This document shows, one piece after another, positions 36,901 through 47,717 of a DNA stretch of 64,000 nt; the stretch's first letter is position 1, and the number at the start of each line of letters is the position of its first letter. The notes under the pieces were generated by a model. That model ran no database searches. It saw only the letters and a list, made by a program, of their open reading frames with translations, and was not told the origin of the DNA. The DNA comes from Gordionus sp. m RMFG-2023 (lineage: Eukaryota > Nematomorpha > Gordioida > Chordodea > Parachordodidae), in the NCBI RefSeq assembly GCF_954871325.1, contig NC_088775.1:87149561-87213560 (forward strand), written 5' to 3'. The position numbers and the translations under genes were made by a program.

Positions 36901-39900
36901 CTTTTAAAATCAATTGTATAATATATTTGTTTATTTAGATTAATTATTATGTAATAAGCGACGTCATTTTCCTTAAATATTAACCATAAAGATATGTAAA
37001 GAAAATAATTACTTTTAAATATTTTGATGCTTAGTTTATTTTTTAAAATAACCCCGGTCTCTCGTATTAGATTTTTATATTGAAACAATCTATGTTTTAT
37101 ATGATTAGATTAGCTTCAGCTTAGTTATTCCACACCTAGTCCCCATAAAAATAGATCTCATGCACACCATAAACTTGAATATAAAATTTATTAAAATATA
37201 ACAACGACAATATTATGTAAATATTAAAAAATACATATTTATTAATATAATTATATTTATTTATATAATTCGTCTGATAAATTAAATATTTTGCCATCCC
37301 AAGACGATAGGGCAAGGCATTGTCTAAGCGTTTTCGATGACATCCGATTTCTCTTTTTAGTAACCGTATCTCCAGCTTGAGAGAAAACTCGCTCGCTGGG
37401 GACAGAGGTAGTTTGTTGAGCTAAAAAATCTCTCGCTATTTCAGAAAGGCACGGAAATCTTGACTGATTTCCTCTCCAGGACAAACTGGCTCTCCAAGAT
37501 ATTCTTCTATCTCGCTATCAAAAGGGCTCCCGCTAAGATTTTTATTTCTAGATGTCATAAAATAATTATTAGATTAGATATATCATTTAATTTTATACTT
37601 TTTTAATTCCTGCAAAAATAGATACAGATGTAAGATTGTTAAGATTTCTCTCATCATCGACAAATTTATAATTTGTCTCAGAGGTTGAATAAGTTTTAAA
37701 TACATTTTTAAAATCAAAATAATCGATTGAGAAATCAATATTTTTGGGGATCAAGAATTTTTTTATCCTTGGGTCTAAAAAAGACCCGGCATAATTAGCG
37801 AAATTAGACATTATCGCCAAATAGTCATTACATTTAGTCAGCATATTAGATGCTGCTTTATTTATTATTTCATTTTTATTATTTGAAGCTTTTATTAAAT
37901 TTTCATGAATATAATTTAAAAATAAAATTGTCACCCCTATTGTTGGCGAGTGTGAACTTATTTCACAAGTAATTTTATAAAACGGGGACAAAAATTCTTC
38001 AAGGTCTTTTAATAATTCACGTAATTCTTTATTTATGATGAACTTATTCCTGCCTTGAGATAGTTCACCTAACTTCACAATTTCATCGATGTTCTGTATT
38101 AAATAAATAAGGTATATAATGATATAAAATTTAATACTTTGTAAAAATAATACCTTATTTACAGCAGCTATCATTAGATAAGTGCTGTTCCAGCGTGTGG
38201 ATACATCCAATGGAATTTTTGTACCATCACTAATCTTGGTGTACTCCTCCATCAATTTTGGAGAGGTATGCAGCTTGTTTATAAGCCTATGAATAACCTC
38301 TAATTTCTCAGATAAATAACATAAGCATTCTTGAACTATTAGATTTATAACATGCGCTAAGCAACGATGATTATATAGATTTCTTTTGTATAAAAGTTTT
38401 TAATCTTCTCTTAAGATATTAACACCACTAATAATATTTTTAGCGTTGTCATGAGTAATTGTTAAAATCTTTGAAGTAATTTCAAATTCATTAAAGCAAT
38501 TTAATAACAAATCTGATCCTGTCCCATATGGGGAGGTGGGAACGAAACAATTGTAAGGAGCATATTGATCATTTTCCAATCACTTTTGATGTAATGAATT
38601 GTTATAGCAGTAGGTTATTGAATTTAGATTGGACCAGCAATCTGTAGTTACAGCAATATTCTTGATATGATGTAATTTTTTAATAATTATATCTTTGGGC
38701 GATTAGTTTCTAATTTTTTTTTATATAGTTGGCCTTGTCCATATTTTAAAACCATTATTGCAATAATACATCATTTCCTTAAAACTTTCATGTTCTATTG
38801 TTCTGAAAGGTATATTTGATAATATAAGATATCTTAATATTAGATGATTTAATTTTAAATTTTCGCTAATTGACGGTTTTCTTATTCCCGTCATCACATT
38901 CGGGGTTGTGATACTGACAGTAGATATTTCTGAAGGTTGAGATGTTCCTAAGTGTCTTTTTAAAATTAGCTAAAATTAAAATTTAGCAAAAATATAATTC
39001 ATGGATTTCGTCAAATCGGTCAAAAAAGGCACATTTCAGCCGACCCCTTTAAAAATTATTAAAAATTAGTGGAATTACATTGTTAAATACAAAATTTTTT
39101 TTTAGCAAAATCATATGAAATTCTCAGAGTAGATTCTCTTCGGAATAGATTTAGTAAAATCACATTTATCAAGGAAATTAAAAACGCGCGATAAATTAGA
39201 TCAGACCTACAGACCCAGTCTTAAACCCGGCACGGGTACACGGACCGGGCTTTATTTAAAGTTGCTGATAGTTTTTTTAAACTGGTTACTCTACTAGTTA
39301 AAGCAAAGCACTAATAGGAACTGATAAAGAAAGAAACATTTTAATAATTTTAACATTACTACTTCTAATTAATTGTTCAGCATCATGACAAAGCTAAAAA
39401 TATTATTAGTGGTATTAATATCTTAAGAGAATATTTAAAGCTTTTATACAAAAGAAATCTATATAATCATCGTTGCTTAGCGCATGTTATAAATCTAATA
39501 GTTCAAGAATGCTTATGTTATTTATCTGACAAATTAGAGGTTATTCATAGGCTTATAAACAAGCTGCATACCTCTCCAAAATTAATGGAGGAGTACACCA
39601 AGATTAGTGATGGTACAAAAATTCCATTCGATGTATATCCACACGCTGGAACAGCACTTATCTAATGATAGCTGCTGTAAATAAGGTATTATTTTTACAA
39701 AGTATTAAATTTTATATCATTGTATACTTTATTTATTTAATACAGAACATCGATGCAATTGTGAAGTTAGGAGAATTATATCAACGCAGGAATAAGTTTA
39801 TCATAAATAAAGATTTACGTGAATTATTAAAAGATCTAGAAGAATTTTTGTCCCCGTTTTATAAAATTACTTGTGAAATAAGTTCACACTCGCCAACTAT

Positions 39901-42900
39901 GGGGATGGCTTATTTTTAAATTTTATTCGCGAAAATTTAATAACAGCTACCAAAAATAATAATGAAATAATAAATAAGGCAGCATCTGAAATGCTGACTA
40001 AATGTGATGACTATTTGGCGAAAATGTCTAATTTCGCCAATTATGCCGGGTCATTTTTAGACCCAAGGATAAGAAAATCCTTGATCCCCAAAAGTATTGA
40101 TTTCCCAATCAATTAATTTGAAGATTTTAAAAATGTATTTAAAACTTATTCAACCTCGATGATGAGAGAAATCCTAACAATCTTACATCTCTTTTGCAGG
40201 AATTAAAAAAGTATATAATTATCTAATAATTATTTTATGACATCTAGAAAGAAAAATCTTAGCGGGAGTTCTTTTGAAAGCGAGATAGATGGATATCTAG
40301 GGGAGCCATTTGTCCGGAAGATGTTAATATTTTAGATAAGTGGAGAGGAAATCAGTCACGATTTCCGTGTCTTTCTGAAATGGCGAGAGATTTTTTGGCT
40401 CAAGAAACTACCTCTGTCCCCAGAGAGCGAGTTTTCTCTCAAGCTGGAGCTACGGTTACTAAAAAGAGAAGTTACATGTCATCGAAAACGCTAAGACAAT
40501 GCTTGCCCTATCGTCTTGGGATGGCAAAATATTTAATTTATCAGACGAATTATATAAATAAATATAATTATATTAATAAATATGTATTTTTTAATATTTA
40601 CATAATATTGTCGTTGTTATATTTTAATAAATTTTATATTCAAGTTTATGGTGTGCATGAGATCTATTTTTATGGGGACTAGGTGTGGAATAACTAAGCT
40701 GAAGCTAATCTAATCATATAAAACATAGATTGTTTCAATATAAAAATCTAATACGAGAGACCGGGGTTATTTTAAAAAATAAACTAAGCATCAAAATATT
40801 TAAAAGTAATTATTTTCTTTACATATCTTTATGGTTAATATTTAAGGAAAATGACGTCGCTTATTATATAATAATTAATCTAAATAAACAAATATATTAT
40901 ACAATTGATTTTAAAAGATTTCTTTTTAGAAAAATGATAAATTTTTAATTTATCAGATGTCAGCCTGCATCGATGGGGAATGCCATTTTAAAATATCGGT
41001 ACATCCCTAAAAAAAGAAATAATTGTTTTGTTAAAAAAAATATCGTGGTTTGTTAAGTGATTATAATGTCTATATTTTGTTTATTTGTAATTTAATGACC
41101 CCTATCTATAAATAAAAATGAATATCAAAACTCAAAAGATATCGTTGTTTAACTGTAAACTACTGAGCCTACTCATCTAATCGGTTTAAGTCTTAGCCAA
41201 TTTTTATAATTTTAGAGATCCCAAAAATTATTAAAAAAGATATAATACCCTCATTTGATGATATATGAATTATAAATATCTAAAAATCGATAAATTCCTA
41301 TAATAAATTTTTCCCGGTCTTAGAAGATAATTATTTCTAATTCGATATCAATAATTAATAAGGAATTGAATTACTCGGTCTCTAATTTTTAATTTATAGA
41401 TTATAAGAAGAGAACAATTTTTTTAAAAATGGTATATAATATTAAATAATTATGATTATTTTTCATGTTAATATTGAAATATTCGTCCTCTATATATAAA
41501 AATATGATTGCGCAAAATATTTACAATAAACTAATATAATAGCTTTGTTTGGAGTAAGTGATCCGGTCCATGCTCGGGTCGATGAAAGGAACAATATTTT
41601 TAAAAGGAATCTAAATCTAATATTAAATATGAATATTTCTATGCTAATATTGAAATATTCGTCCTCTATGTAAAATACAATTTAACAATAAAAAAATAAT
41701 TGGTGCTCGGGTCTATTATCTGGTCGGTACTCTCAAAAAACTTTAAATTAACGATTATGACAATTGTCACTTATCCAGGGTACATATTGACTGAAGTTTT
41801 ATTTTAATTTATTTTCAATATTAATTATTTCCAATTTGCGACAAAAAATTCAAAAAACTATAAAATATTTCCATTCATCTAAAAGATTGTATATTTATAT
41901 TAAAATTCACAAAAGAATTTCTCAAAAAAGATTTATTTACAAAATTTAAAATTCTTATCAAATTAACTATTGCTTAAAATTTTGGGCGTGATAATCACAA
42001 ATTTATTGTTAAAATGATACTATATTACATTTTTATTAAAAAAACATCAAACCATTTTTCATAATATAATAAAAAAAATAATATAAATTTCATTTCAATA
42101 TTAAATAAATAAAAATATTAAATAATATCATGTTTTCACTTATATAAAATAAATCGGGTCGATGGATTTTGTCGACCAATTTGGTTGCTTTGGTTTTGGT
42201 TCATTTTTTCGACCAAAAACCAACCAAAATCTAGCTAATTCGACCCAACCAATCAATTTTACCACACTAAAATATGCTATATATTAGGGAGAAAATTAAC
42301 CCGTACACCAAACAAATATTTTTTTTGCTATTCCAACGATTGCAAATGGCCAAGACCCCCAAATATTTAAAAGGTTTTTATTAGCTAATTTTATGACTAC
42401 CATTTATTATTTTAAAGCTTTAGTAAAGTTGTTAAGATTGCCAAAAGCATTCGCTTAAATTATTAATATGCGAGGGGGAAGAGGGTTAAATTGGATTTTA
42501 TTTTTGACGGATAAGGTATTTCATTGATAAAACCTGTGGCAACATAATAAGATAAAGTGCCCCTGTCACAAATGATGCCTCAAGGAAGAGATATTTTTTT
42601 AAATACTTATTCTAAAAAAAATTCTTTTTATCCTTTCTCTTCATTTATTTTAGGTCTTATCCTGTTCTTCTGTTTTTACGTGAACGAATTTGGCCCATCA
42701 CAACTTTTCGGTGTCGTAGAGGAGATACAACCCAAGTCCCATTTACTTCTTATATACATTTTTTTTGTTAGAAACCAATTCCTCGAAACTTTAAAATGGG
42801 TTTCGCTTCTTTCGCTAATTTTAGCGAGGTTTCTAATTCCTAGATCCCCCCCCCCGTTCCGATGGTCCTTCTTCCAAGTTCTAAATTCAAAAGTCACTCA

Positions 42901-44595
42901 TTTAATAGTTCGTAACCCGATCACTTTCATTCTTAGAAAAAGTAAATCTTTAAAAAAAATGTAATTGCTTATAACTAGTGTTGCTAAATTTTTCAAAATG
43001 GCGAGAGTAAGACTTTGACTAAATAATATTATGTTAAGCCGTGAGAATTTACAAATAAGATGTTTAGGCATTTCTGCCAGCTATGAGCAAAATATCTAGG
43101 CTTACATAATGTTATTTTGGTTACAATCTTACCCGAATCGGGCTTTTTAACAACACTTACTTATAACAGCTGGAAATCCGAAACTTTAATAACTGGAAAC
43201 CACAACCTCTCTAAAGAAATTTTTTCCTGGAACTAGATCTTTTTAAGAGCTCAGGAACATTTAATTACTATTGTTTTACCACCATATTTGTTGATTATTA
43301 TAATAAAATATTAAGCCTTTTTTTAAATTTTTTAAACGATATTTTTTTCACCGCACCCATTTTATAGTATGTTTAAGATGACGTTGGAAAAAATTATAGC
43401 GCCGAATTTGAATAGTTTAAATAAATACGAGGAAAAACGAATTTGCTCCTTGGCTCTCATCAAGATATTGACAGATTGTCCCGAATTTAAGATGCAACAG
43501 CATCCGGAATTATGGTAAAGCAACCTGTTATCATTTTCTCTTTATTTTCCAACTAAATCAGTAGTAAAATAATTGAAGTGGGTCAAAAAAATTTTTTTAT
43601 AGAGTAGCCATTTGGGAATTGACTGCACTTATTTTTTGTTTTTGGATAGCTTTAGGTTTCTTAACGAATAATACACATTCATAATTTCATGACCTGATGT
43701 GTGAACATTCACTACTTTGGGCTTTAATGTGAGAAATTACCTAATAGTGTAAAATTTCCTAAATTAAAGCCTTTCTTGCCTCCTCATTTTATATAACATT
43801 CGCATTTGTATATAATATGGTATAAAGCTTATTTAATATAATACGATTACGTTAAAATGCAAGGTGCACCCTATTGGAAATGCTAGTGAAACTTCTGGAG
43901 GATCAAGAGGATATCACTAGCTCGGTTTCGAAACTTGACGAACCCTTGACCGAACAAGGGATAGGAGGAGGGGAATATTCTTCAGGCGATAATCTCTTGG
44001 ATCCCCCACTCGACGAGGAATATAGGTAAATTTTTCTTTTCGTTTTTAATTTTATAAAATTACTTGTCATGTAAGATAAATTAAATTTGTACTCTTACCC
44101 TGTGTGAACCTAAGTTAAATGATTTATGCGTATTTTTTTAAAAAATTATCAAAATTAGGGCATCATTTTCTAGGCTTTTCTCTTTACCTGAATCCCTGGT
44201 AGGCGATAACACACCAAATTTAACTGTTGGTGGTAGCGCAACAAATCTTAAAAAGGGGGAAACCAAAGCATTTTTAGCTAATCAGCTCAATAATATGGCA
44301 AAACAAATACCTATGGGACAGGTTTAATATACGAAATAAAATATATATAGATTAAAAAATTATACTATATCCAACAAATACGAATAAACTATTCAAAGAT
44401 AAGCTGATACACAGCTTAAATTTTGTTAATTTTCAGGCTTTTATTAAAGTTTTTTTTTAAATAAGCATTTTAAATACATAATAATTTTTTGAAAAAAATA
44501 ATAAAACTTAGATGAACGATGTAATGTCGAAGATGGAACCAAAAACCAAGCTGATTTTGATTGAATATATGAAGAATTGCAATTTAACTTTATGA
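21912..44595 (+). CDS. CSE1L: Exportin-2 (CSE1L/CAS), 23 exons, complete
   Basis: Nuclear export receptor that returns importin-alpha to the cytoplasm with Ran-GTP; an importin-beta family protein made of HEAT repeats. The spliced exons give 1049 residues plus stop (human is 971), collinear with human CSE1L from memory: DFPDKWPNLL, YRHEFKSDVLWTEIK, DLPEFFEDN, YAQKYDEEF, GNIPALVRLLQAF and GVFQKLLSSK. Exons: 21912-21996, 22038-22180, 22224-22325, 22367-22512, 22565-22655, 22782-22889, 22969-23061, 25715-25882, 26256-26505, 29706-29899, 30312-30462, 30552-30774, 31109-31212, 32392-32489, 33332-33470, 33753-33985, 35049-35146, 42288-42373, 42654-42735, 43368-43514, 43864-44025, 44159-44321, 44512-44595. 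All junctions are GT-AG and in phase, with total length 3150 nt. The first six introns are 41-126 nt; later ones reach 7.1 kb and carry transposons. Third-position GC rises sharply at exon 8. Confidence 0.95.
23062..25714 (+). other. CSE1L intron 7 (2.65 kb)
   Basis: A+T-rich, with a degenerate MITE (24782-24972). At 23560-23720 and 24420-24560 there are short G-rich/C-rich patches with repeated TTGGACTTGG- and ACCCGACC-like words, typical of worn small transposons. No coding sequence. Confidence 0.6.
24782..24972. mobile_element. Degenerate hAT-like MITE in CSE1L intron 7
   Basis: Left end TAAGTGTAACGGCTCGATTT and right end TTGAGCCGTTTAACAACATT are worn versions of the termini at 57528-57750. 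The interior keeps the ATTTTAG/CTAAAAT arms. Confidence 0.6.
27837..29372 (+). mobile_element. Decayed hAT transposon in CSE1L intron 9
   Basis: Termini CAGAGTTGTTAAAGTATCT and, reversed, CAGAGTTGTTAAAAGATACT, flanked by TACGCAAT and CTCGCAAT (6 of 8 identical, the 8-bp duplication typical of hAT). Both subterminal regions are packed with GTATCTGTATCTAGATA words, about ten on each side, in inverted orientation. At 28926-29102 the + strand encodes a transposase C-terminal dimerisation segment (IPSSAPVERLFSVAKNVF, then TDKRGCLNDQNFENILLL). The rest of the transposase is only traceable in scraps, so it is inactive. Confidence 0.85.
32160..32313. repeat. MITE fragment in CSE1L intron 13
   Basis: Shares TGTAAGCCTGAAGATTTTGC, CAGAAAGGCTTGGACATCT and the end TTTTTAACAACACC with the elements at 42976-43159 and 61345-61498. 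The left end is not defined. Confidence 0.55.
37257..38990 (-). pseudogene. hAT transposase, left arm
   Basis: Minus-strand pieces give, in order: an N-terminal part in the spacer (SEISTVSITTPNVMTGIRKP, then IPFRTIEHESFKEMMYYCNN), a middle with HRCLAHVINLIV-type sequence, DVSTRWNSTYLMIAAVNKV, then SPFYKITCEISSHSPT and NYAGSFLDPRIKKFLIP. The hAT dimerisation block follows (PCLSEIARDFLAQQTTSVP, SERVFSQAGDTVTKKRNRMS). The order and the W-x-S-T-Y-x-M and S-x-R-x-F-S-x-A-G motifs are diagnostic for hAT. Internal stops and length changes break it. In the original transposon a short intron may have existed near 38110-38155, where the track contains intron-like GT...AG sequence. Confidence 0.85.
39384..40561 (+). 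pseudogene. hAT transposase, right arm (partial)
   Basis: Inverted copy of the left-arm transposase from the HRCLAHVINL block onward, ending with the dimerisation block (MARDFLAQETTSVPRERVFS) and LPYRLG near 40520. It lacks the N-terminal half entirely. It carries a frameshifting 2-nt insertion near 39632 and an internal deletion near 40155, so it is more decayed than the left copy. Confidence 0.85.
42976..43159. mobile_element. hAT-like MITE, 184 bp, in CSE1L intron 19
   Basis: Left end TAGTGTTGCTAAATTTTTC, right end GGGCTTTTTAACAACACTTA, with a perfect 8-bp duplication CTTATAAC (42968-42975 and 43160-43167). Related fragments lie at 32160-32313 and 61345-61498. Confidence 0.85.
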
Positions 44596-44821
44596 AGTCC
44601 TGATTAATCTTTAATCGGAAATTATAAAAAAAAATCAAGTTTGTAAACCTTATTTGTTTGAAGAGAACGAAAAAAATCTAATCTATATTAGAAATTGTTT
44701 TTTAAACATGTATTATTGTAAAAAAGGATGTATTATAATTATAAATAAATTTATTTGTGTATTGATTTTGATACATGACGGAAATTGTATTTGACTATAA
44801 TTTCTTAATGAATTTTCTGGA

Positions 44822-44844
44822 AATAAAGGATCAAAATGAATAAA
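44822..44844 (+). terminator. Candidate CSE1L polyadenylation signals
   Basis: AATAAA at 44822-44827 and again at 44839-44844, about 230-250 nt after the CSE1L stop. In A+T-rich DNA these can be chance, but position and spacing suit a 3' UTR end. Confidence 0.45.
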
Positions 44845-46251
44845 GACTTATTTTATTGCGTATGTTTCTAATGCTTTTTTAAAAAATTAATCCAAATATT
44901 TTTACAATAATTATTCGAGGGATATTCCGACTTTCTTAAATATTATATTGGTTTGTAATGTTCATTTTTTGTAAAAGACCTCAAAACAAATATTCGAATA
45001 TGAATAATGGCGTATTTGACAATCACGAATAATCAGTTATTCCATATAAAAAAAATTTAACTAATATTTTTGAAAATTGTATTTTGAAACTAATTCATGA
45101 CTTCTTTTCTCTTAACGATATCGTTGCATTTAGAAATTATAAATGAGGTCAATTATTGCTACTATCCACTTTTTTGGTATGTATACTTCGATGTCAGCAA
45201 TAAAAATGTTAAAATAATTTAGAATAATTCATTTGCATTATCATGATGTTATCTGCTATCTAAAGGAATATTTTTTTAAAAAAAAATAGGCCCTTGGAAA
45301 AAGTTATTTTATAAAAATGGATACAAACCACTATAAATCTCAGCCAACGATATATATAAAGTATGTTATTTTATGTGGTTTCAGTAATATCCACAAATAA
45401 TTTGGATCATAATAGGCCCTTGGAAAAAGTTATTTTATAAAAATGGATACAAACCACTATAAATCTCAGCCAACGATATATATAAAGTATGTTATTTTAT
45501 GTGGTTTCAGTAATATCCACAAATAATTTGGATCATATATTTAGAAAGTATAGTTTTAAGTTTGATAATTTTATTCTTAACTTCGGAATAATCAAAAATA
45601 TTTACCTATATATAATTATTATAATTTTTATTTACATAATATAAGTCAAGATTTGAAAATATGAGTCAATTAGGTATTTTTAAAAAAAAAAATAAGGCTA
45701 ATTTAAAATAATTTGTTATAAATCCCAACCTTAAACATATCATAATCAAAAAAATCTGTATAGCCTAGAATTGGAGAAGCTTCAAAATTTCAATTCTGAA
45801 AAATTAGTGGATTATTTAGATAATTGTTTATATAAAAAATTTAAACAAAAGAATTAACATTATATCTTTATTTAAAAAAAAATTAAATTACAATATAGTA
45901 CTTCCAGCTCCTTTCATATATTTTAGGCTTAGTCCATTATATGGGAAGTGTTCTTGCTTATGAAGAGAATATTCTAAGAACTTATTATTAGTTAAGAATA
46001 GTCAATCCAACATCTAACAGCATTATTAAGGATTTATTTAAATTGTGTCTGAAATCTCAAAAAAAGTTTAATTCAAAAACTAACATCGAAAAACAAAAAT
46101 GAAAAGTGGAATTCATTTATAATATTTAAGATTAAAGTAATAATAAATATTAAGAAAATTAATTTAAAGACCAGTATATATTTTTTAAAATTATAAATAT
46201 AGAACTAATATAATATATTGAAAATGTAGTATATTTGTATGATTGTCATAT
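44845..46251. other. Intergenic between convergent CSE1L and NDUFS6
   Basis: A+T-rich. The only distinct structure is the 126-bp tandem duplication at 45286-45537. NDUFS6 3' UTR presumably enters from the right. Confidence 0.5.
45286..45537 (+). repeat. Recent 126-bp tandem duplication
   Basis: Two copies, starting at 45287 and 45413 with TAGGCCCTTGGAAAAAGTTA and ending near GGATCATA. They look identical over essentially the full unit, so the duplication is very young or the assembly collapsed or expanded here. Confidence 0.9.
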
Positions 46252-47037
46252 TTAATGATGTTCTTTGTGTTTAGCATTATAAAATCTCAAACCACAATAG
46301 CCACATATTCCATTTTCATCCTTATCCTAAAATATTAATTTTATTGTCAAACAAAAAAATACTATTTTTAATAATAAAGAAAACTATAAAAAATTAACAT
46401 GTAAAGACAGTTTTTAATATAAGGATATTAATATAATCAAATATTAAAATAAAATTTATGAATTTGTTACCAAGTTTATGAAAACTTTGGGATGTCCTAA
46501 AGCTTTGCCACCATCACACCATACAACCCGCTTGTTAACTACTTTTGGAGGCACTGAGTTGATACAATCAATTGCCCACTTTGATATAACCTTGATGTAA
46601 AGTATTTACACATTTCATATGTAAAATATAACATAATAATTATATAAAACAATTTAAACAACATAAATCAGAATTTTTACTTAATATGATAATGTTTACA
46701 AAAAGTTAATGACAATTATATAATTATTTATAAAACATATAACAAATTGATAATTATACTTGTTTTGGGCCATCGAGCTCAAATCTAACCATTCTGTAAT
46801 CATCTTTGTCCCATTTCTAAATAACTTAAGTAAAGAAAAATATTTTTTTCTATAAACTTCGCCGGTGTGAGTTAATATATCGTCAGGCCTTTCTGTATAT
46901 TTCTTTACTATTTTAATCCTTGGTAAATTAGAATCAGTTTTTGTTAATTTTTTTTCATTATCTAAAGCAGATATATCATTAGAAAATTTTGCGAGTCTAG
47001 GTAAAACAGTTTGAGTTCGACGTCTAATCAAAAACAT
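46252..47037 (-). CDS. NDUFS6: NADH:ubiquinone oxidoreductase iron-sulfur protein 6 (complex I 13-kDa zinc subunit), 4 exons
   Basis: Accessory subunit of mitochondrial complex I that holds a zinc ion in the N-module/Q-module junction. Minus-strand exons: 46858-47037, 46760-46816, 46471-46590, 46252-46326; introns of 41, 169 and 144 nt, all GT-AG and all phase 0. The product is 143 residues (human 124): a basic, presumably mitochondrial leader (MFLIRRRTQTVLPRLAKF), then THTGE|KWDKDDYRMVRF, WAIDCINSVPPK, VVWCDGGKALGHPKVFINL and DENGICGYCGLRF ending KHKEHH. Zinc ligands Cys104, His112, Cys127 and Cys130 are present in the family spacing. Exon 2 is only 19 codons and is read in a different frame from the open frame that runs on past exon 1, which hides the gene from simple ORF calling. 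Confidence 0.95.
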
Positions 47038-47709
47038 CTGTACTGAAAAGAATGAACTTTGCTAAACTATGACTGAAAGATAAATTAAAGAGTGGTTAAT
47101 TGTGTTTCGAAAAAAGCATAGGTGAGCAGGACCTTAAGTCCCCTGAAAAATTTGAAGAGCCCCCTTCAAAACTTTTTTCATCCAAATGTAATTTTTATAA
47201 TATTAGCATAAAAAAGTAGGTAATGTTGAATAATGTTAGCTGAAAATAGGTAATTTTGAAAATATTTTAAACAAAAATATTAAAGCCCCCTGAGATTGTA
47301 AAGATTGATAACGCCCCTGGAGTACCTAATTTTATTTAAATAATTTTTTTCCTTATTTAATATTTGCCGAGACACTGATTCTTGAAATGCCTAAAACTCT
47401 TGTTTAAAAAACCCTACCCGTTCCTCAAGCTTTTTTTGCGTTTATGATGACAATCAATATAAAATAACAAGTTATTTCATATTTTAAATGTCTTGTACTA
47501 TGGATAAATTTCTTAACCACTTTCCAATCAAACATTAAAAGTAACGAACATACTTTATTAGAAACAAAATACCCTAATAACACCTCTCACCAGCACATTT
47601 TACTCCCAACTCAATCATCTTTTATGAAGGCTCATATAATCCAAACATAGGAGGAAAAATTCTTATTTTATTTTTTTAAGAAAAAATACAATTTCAAGAT
47701 TCAAAATAT
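47038..47709. other. Upstream of NDUFS6; A+T-rich with small repeat debris
   Basis: The NDUFS6 promoter must lie near 47040-47100. C-rich words (AAGTCCCCTGAAAAATTTG, AAGCCCCCTGAGATTG) at 47140-47320 look like a worn small transposon. No other gene seen. Confidence 0.4.
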
Positions 47710-47717
47710 AGCTACTT

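Larger units (their letters stand above)
35537..42269. mobile_element. Palindromic (foldback) hAT composite in CSE1L intron 17
   Basis: Two arms of about 2.9 kb (35537-38454 and 39384-42269) are inverted copies of the same transposon 3' half, separated by a 929-bp unique spacer. Ends are TAATGTGGTAAATTAGTTGG and, reversed, TAGTGTGGTAAAATTGATTG. Flanks are AAATATAC (35529-35536) and AAATATGC (42270-42277), 7 of 8 identical, so the whole behaves as one hAT insertion. Both arms encode a hAT transposase C-terminal region reading outward from the centre. The left arm plus spacer (minus strand) continues toward the N-terminus (KPSISENLKLNHLILRYLIL). The arms are not identical: the right copy has a 2-nt insertion in the DVSTRWN-type block and a roughly 20-nt deletion, while the left lacks about 25 nt before the dimerisation motif. 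Confidence 0.88.

Noticed and set aside
36870-37088. 72-residue frame repeated identically at 40730-40948
   Set aside because: Both copies lie in the noncoding 3' part of the palindromic hAT arms. The identity reflects the inverted repeat, not two genes.
44444-44638. Minus-strand 64-residue frame
   Set aside because: Antisense shadow over the last CSE1L exon.
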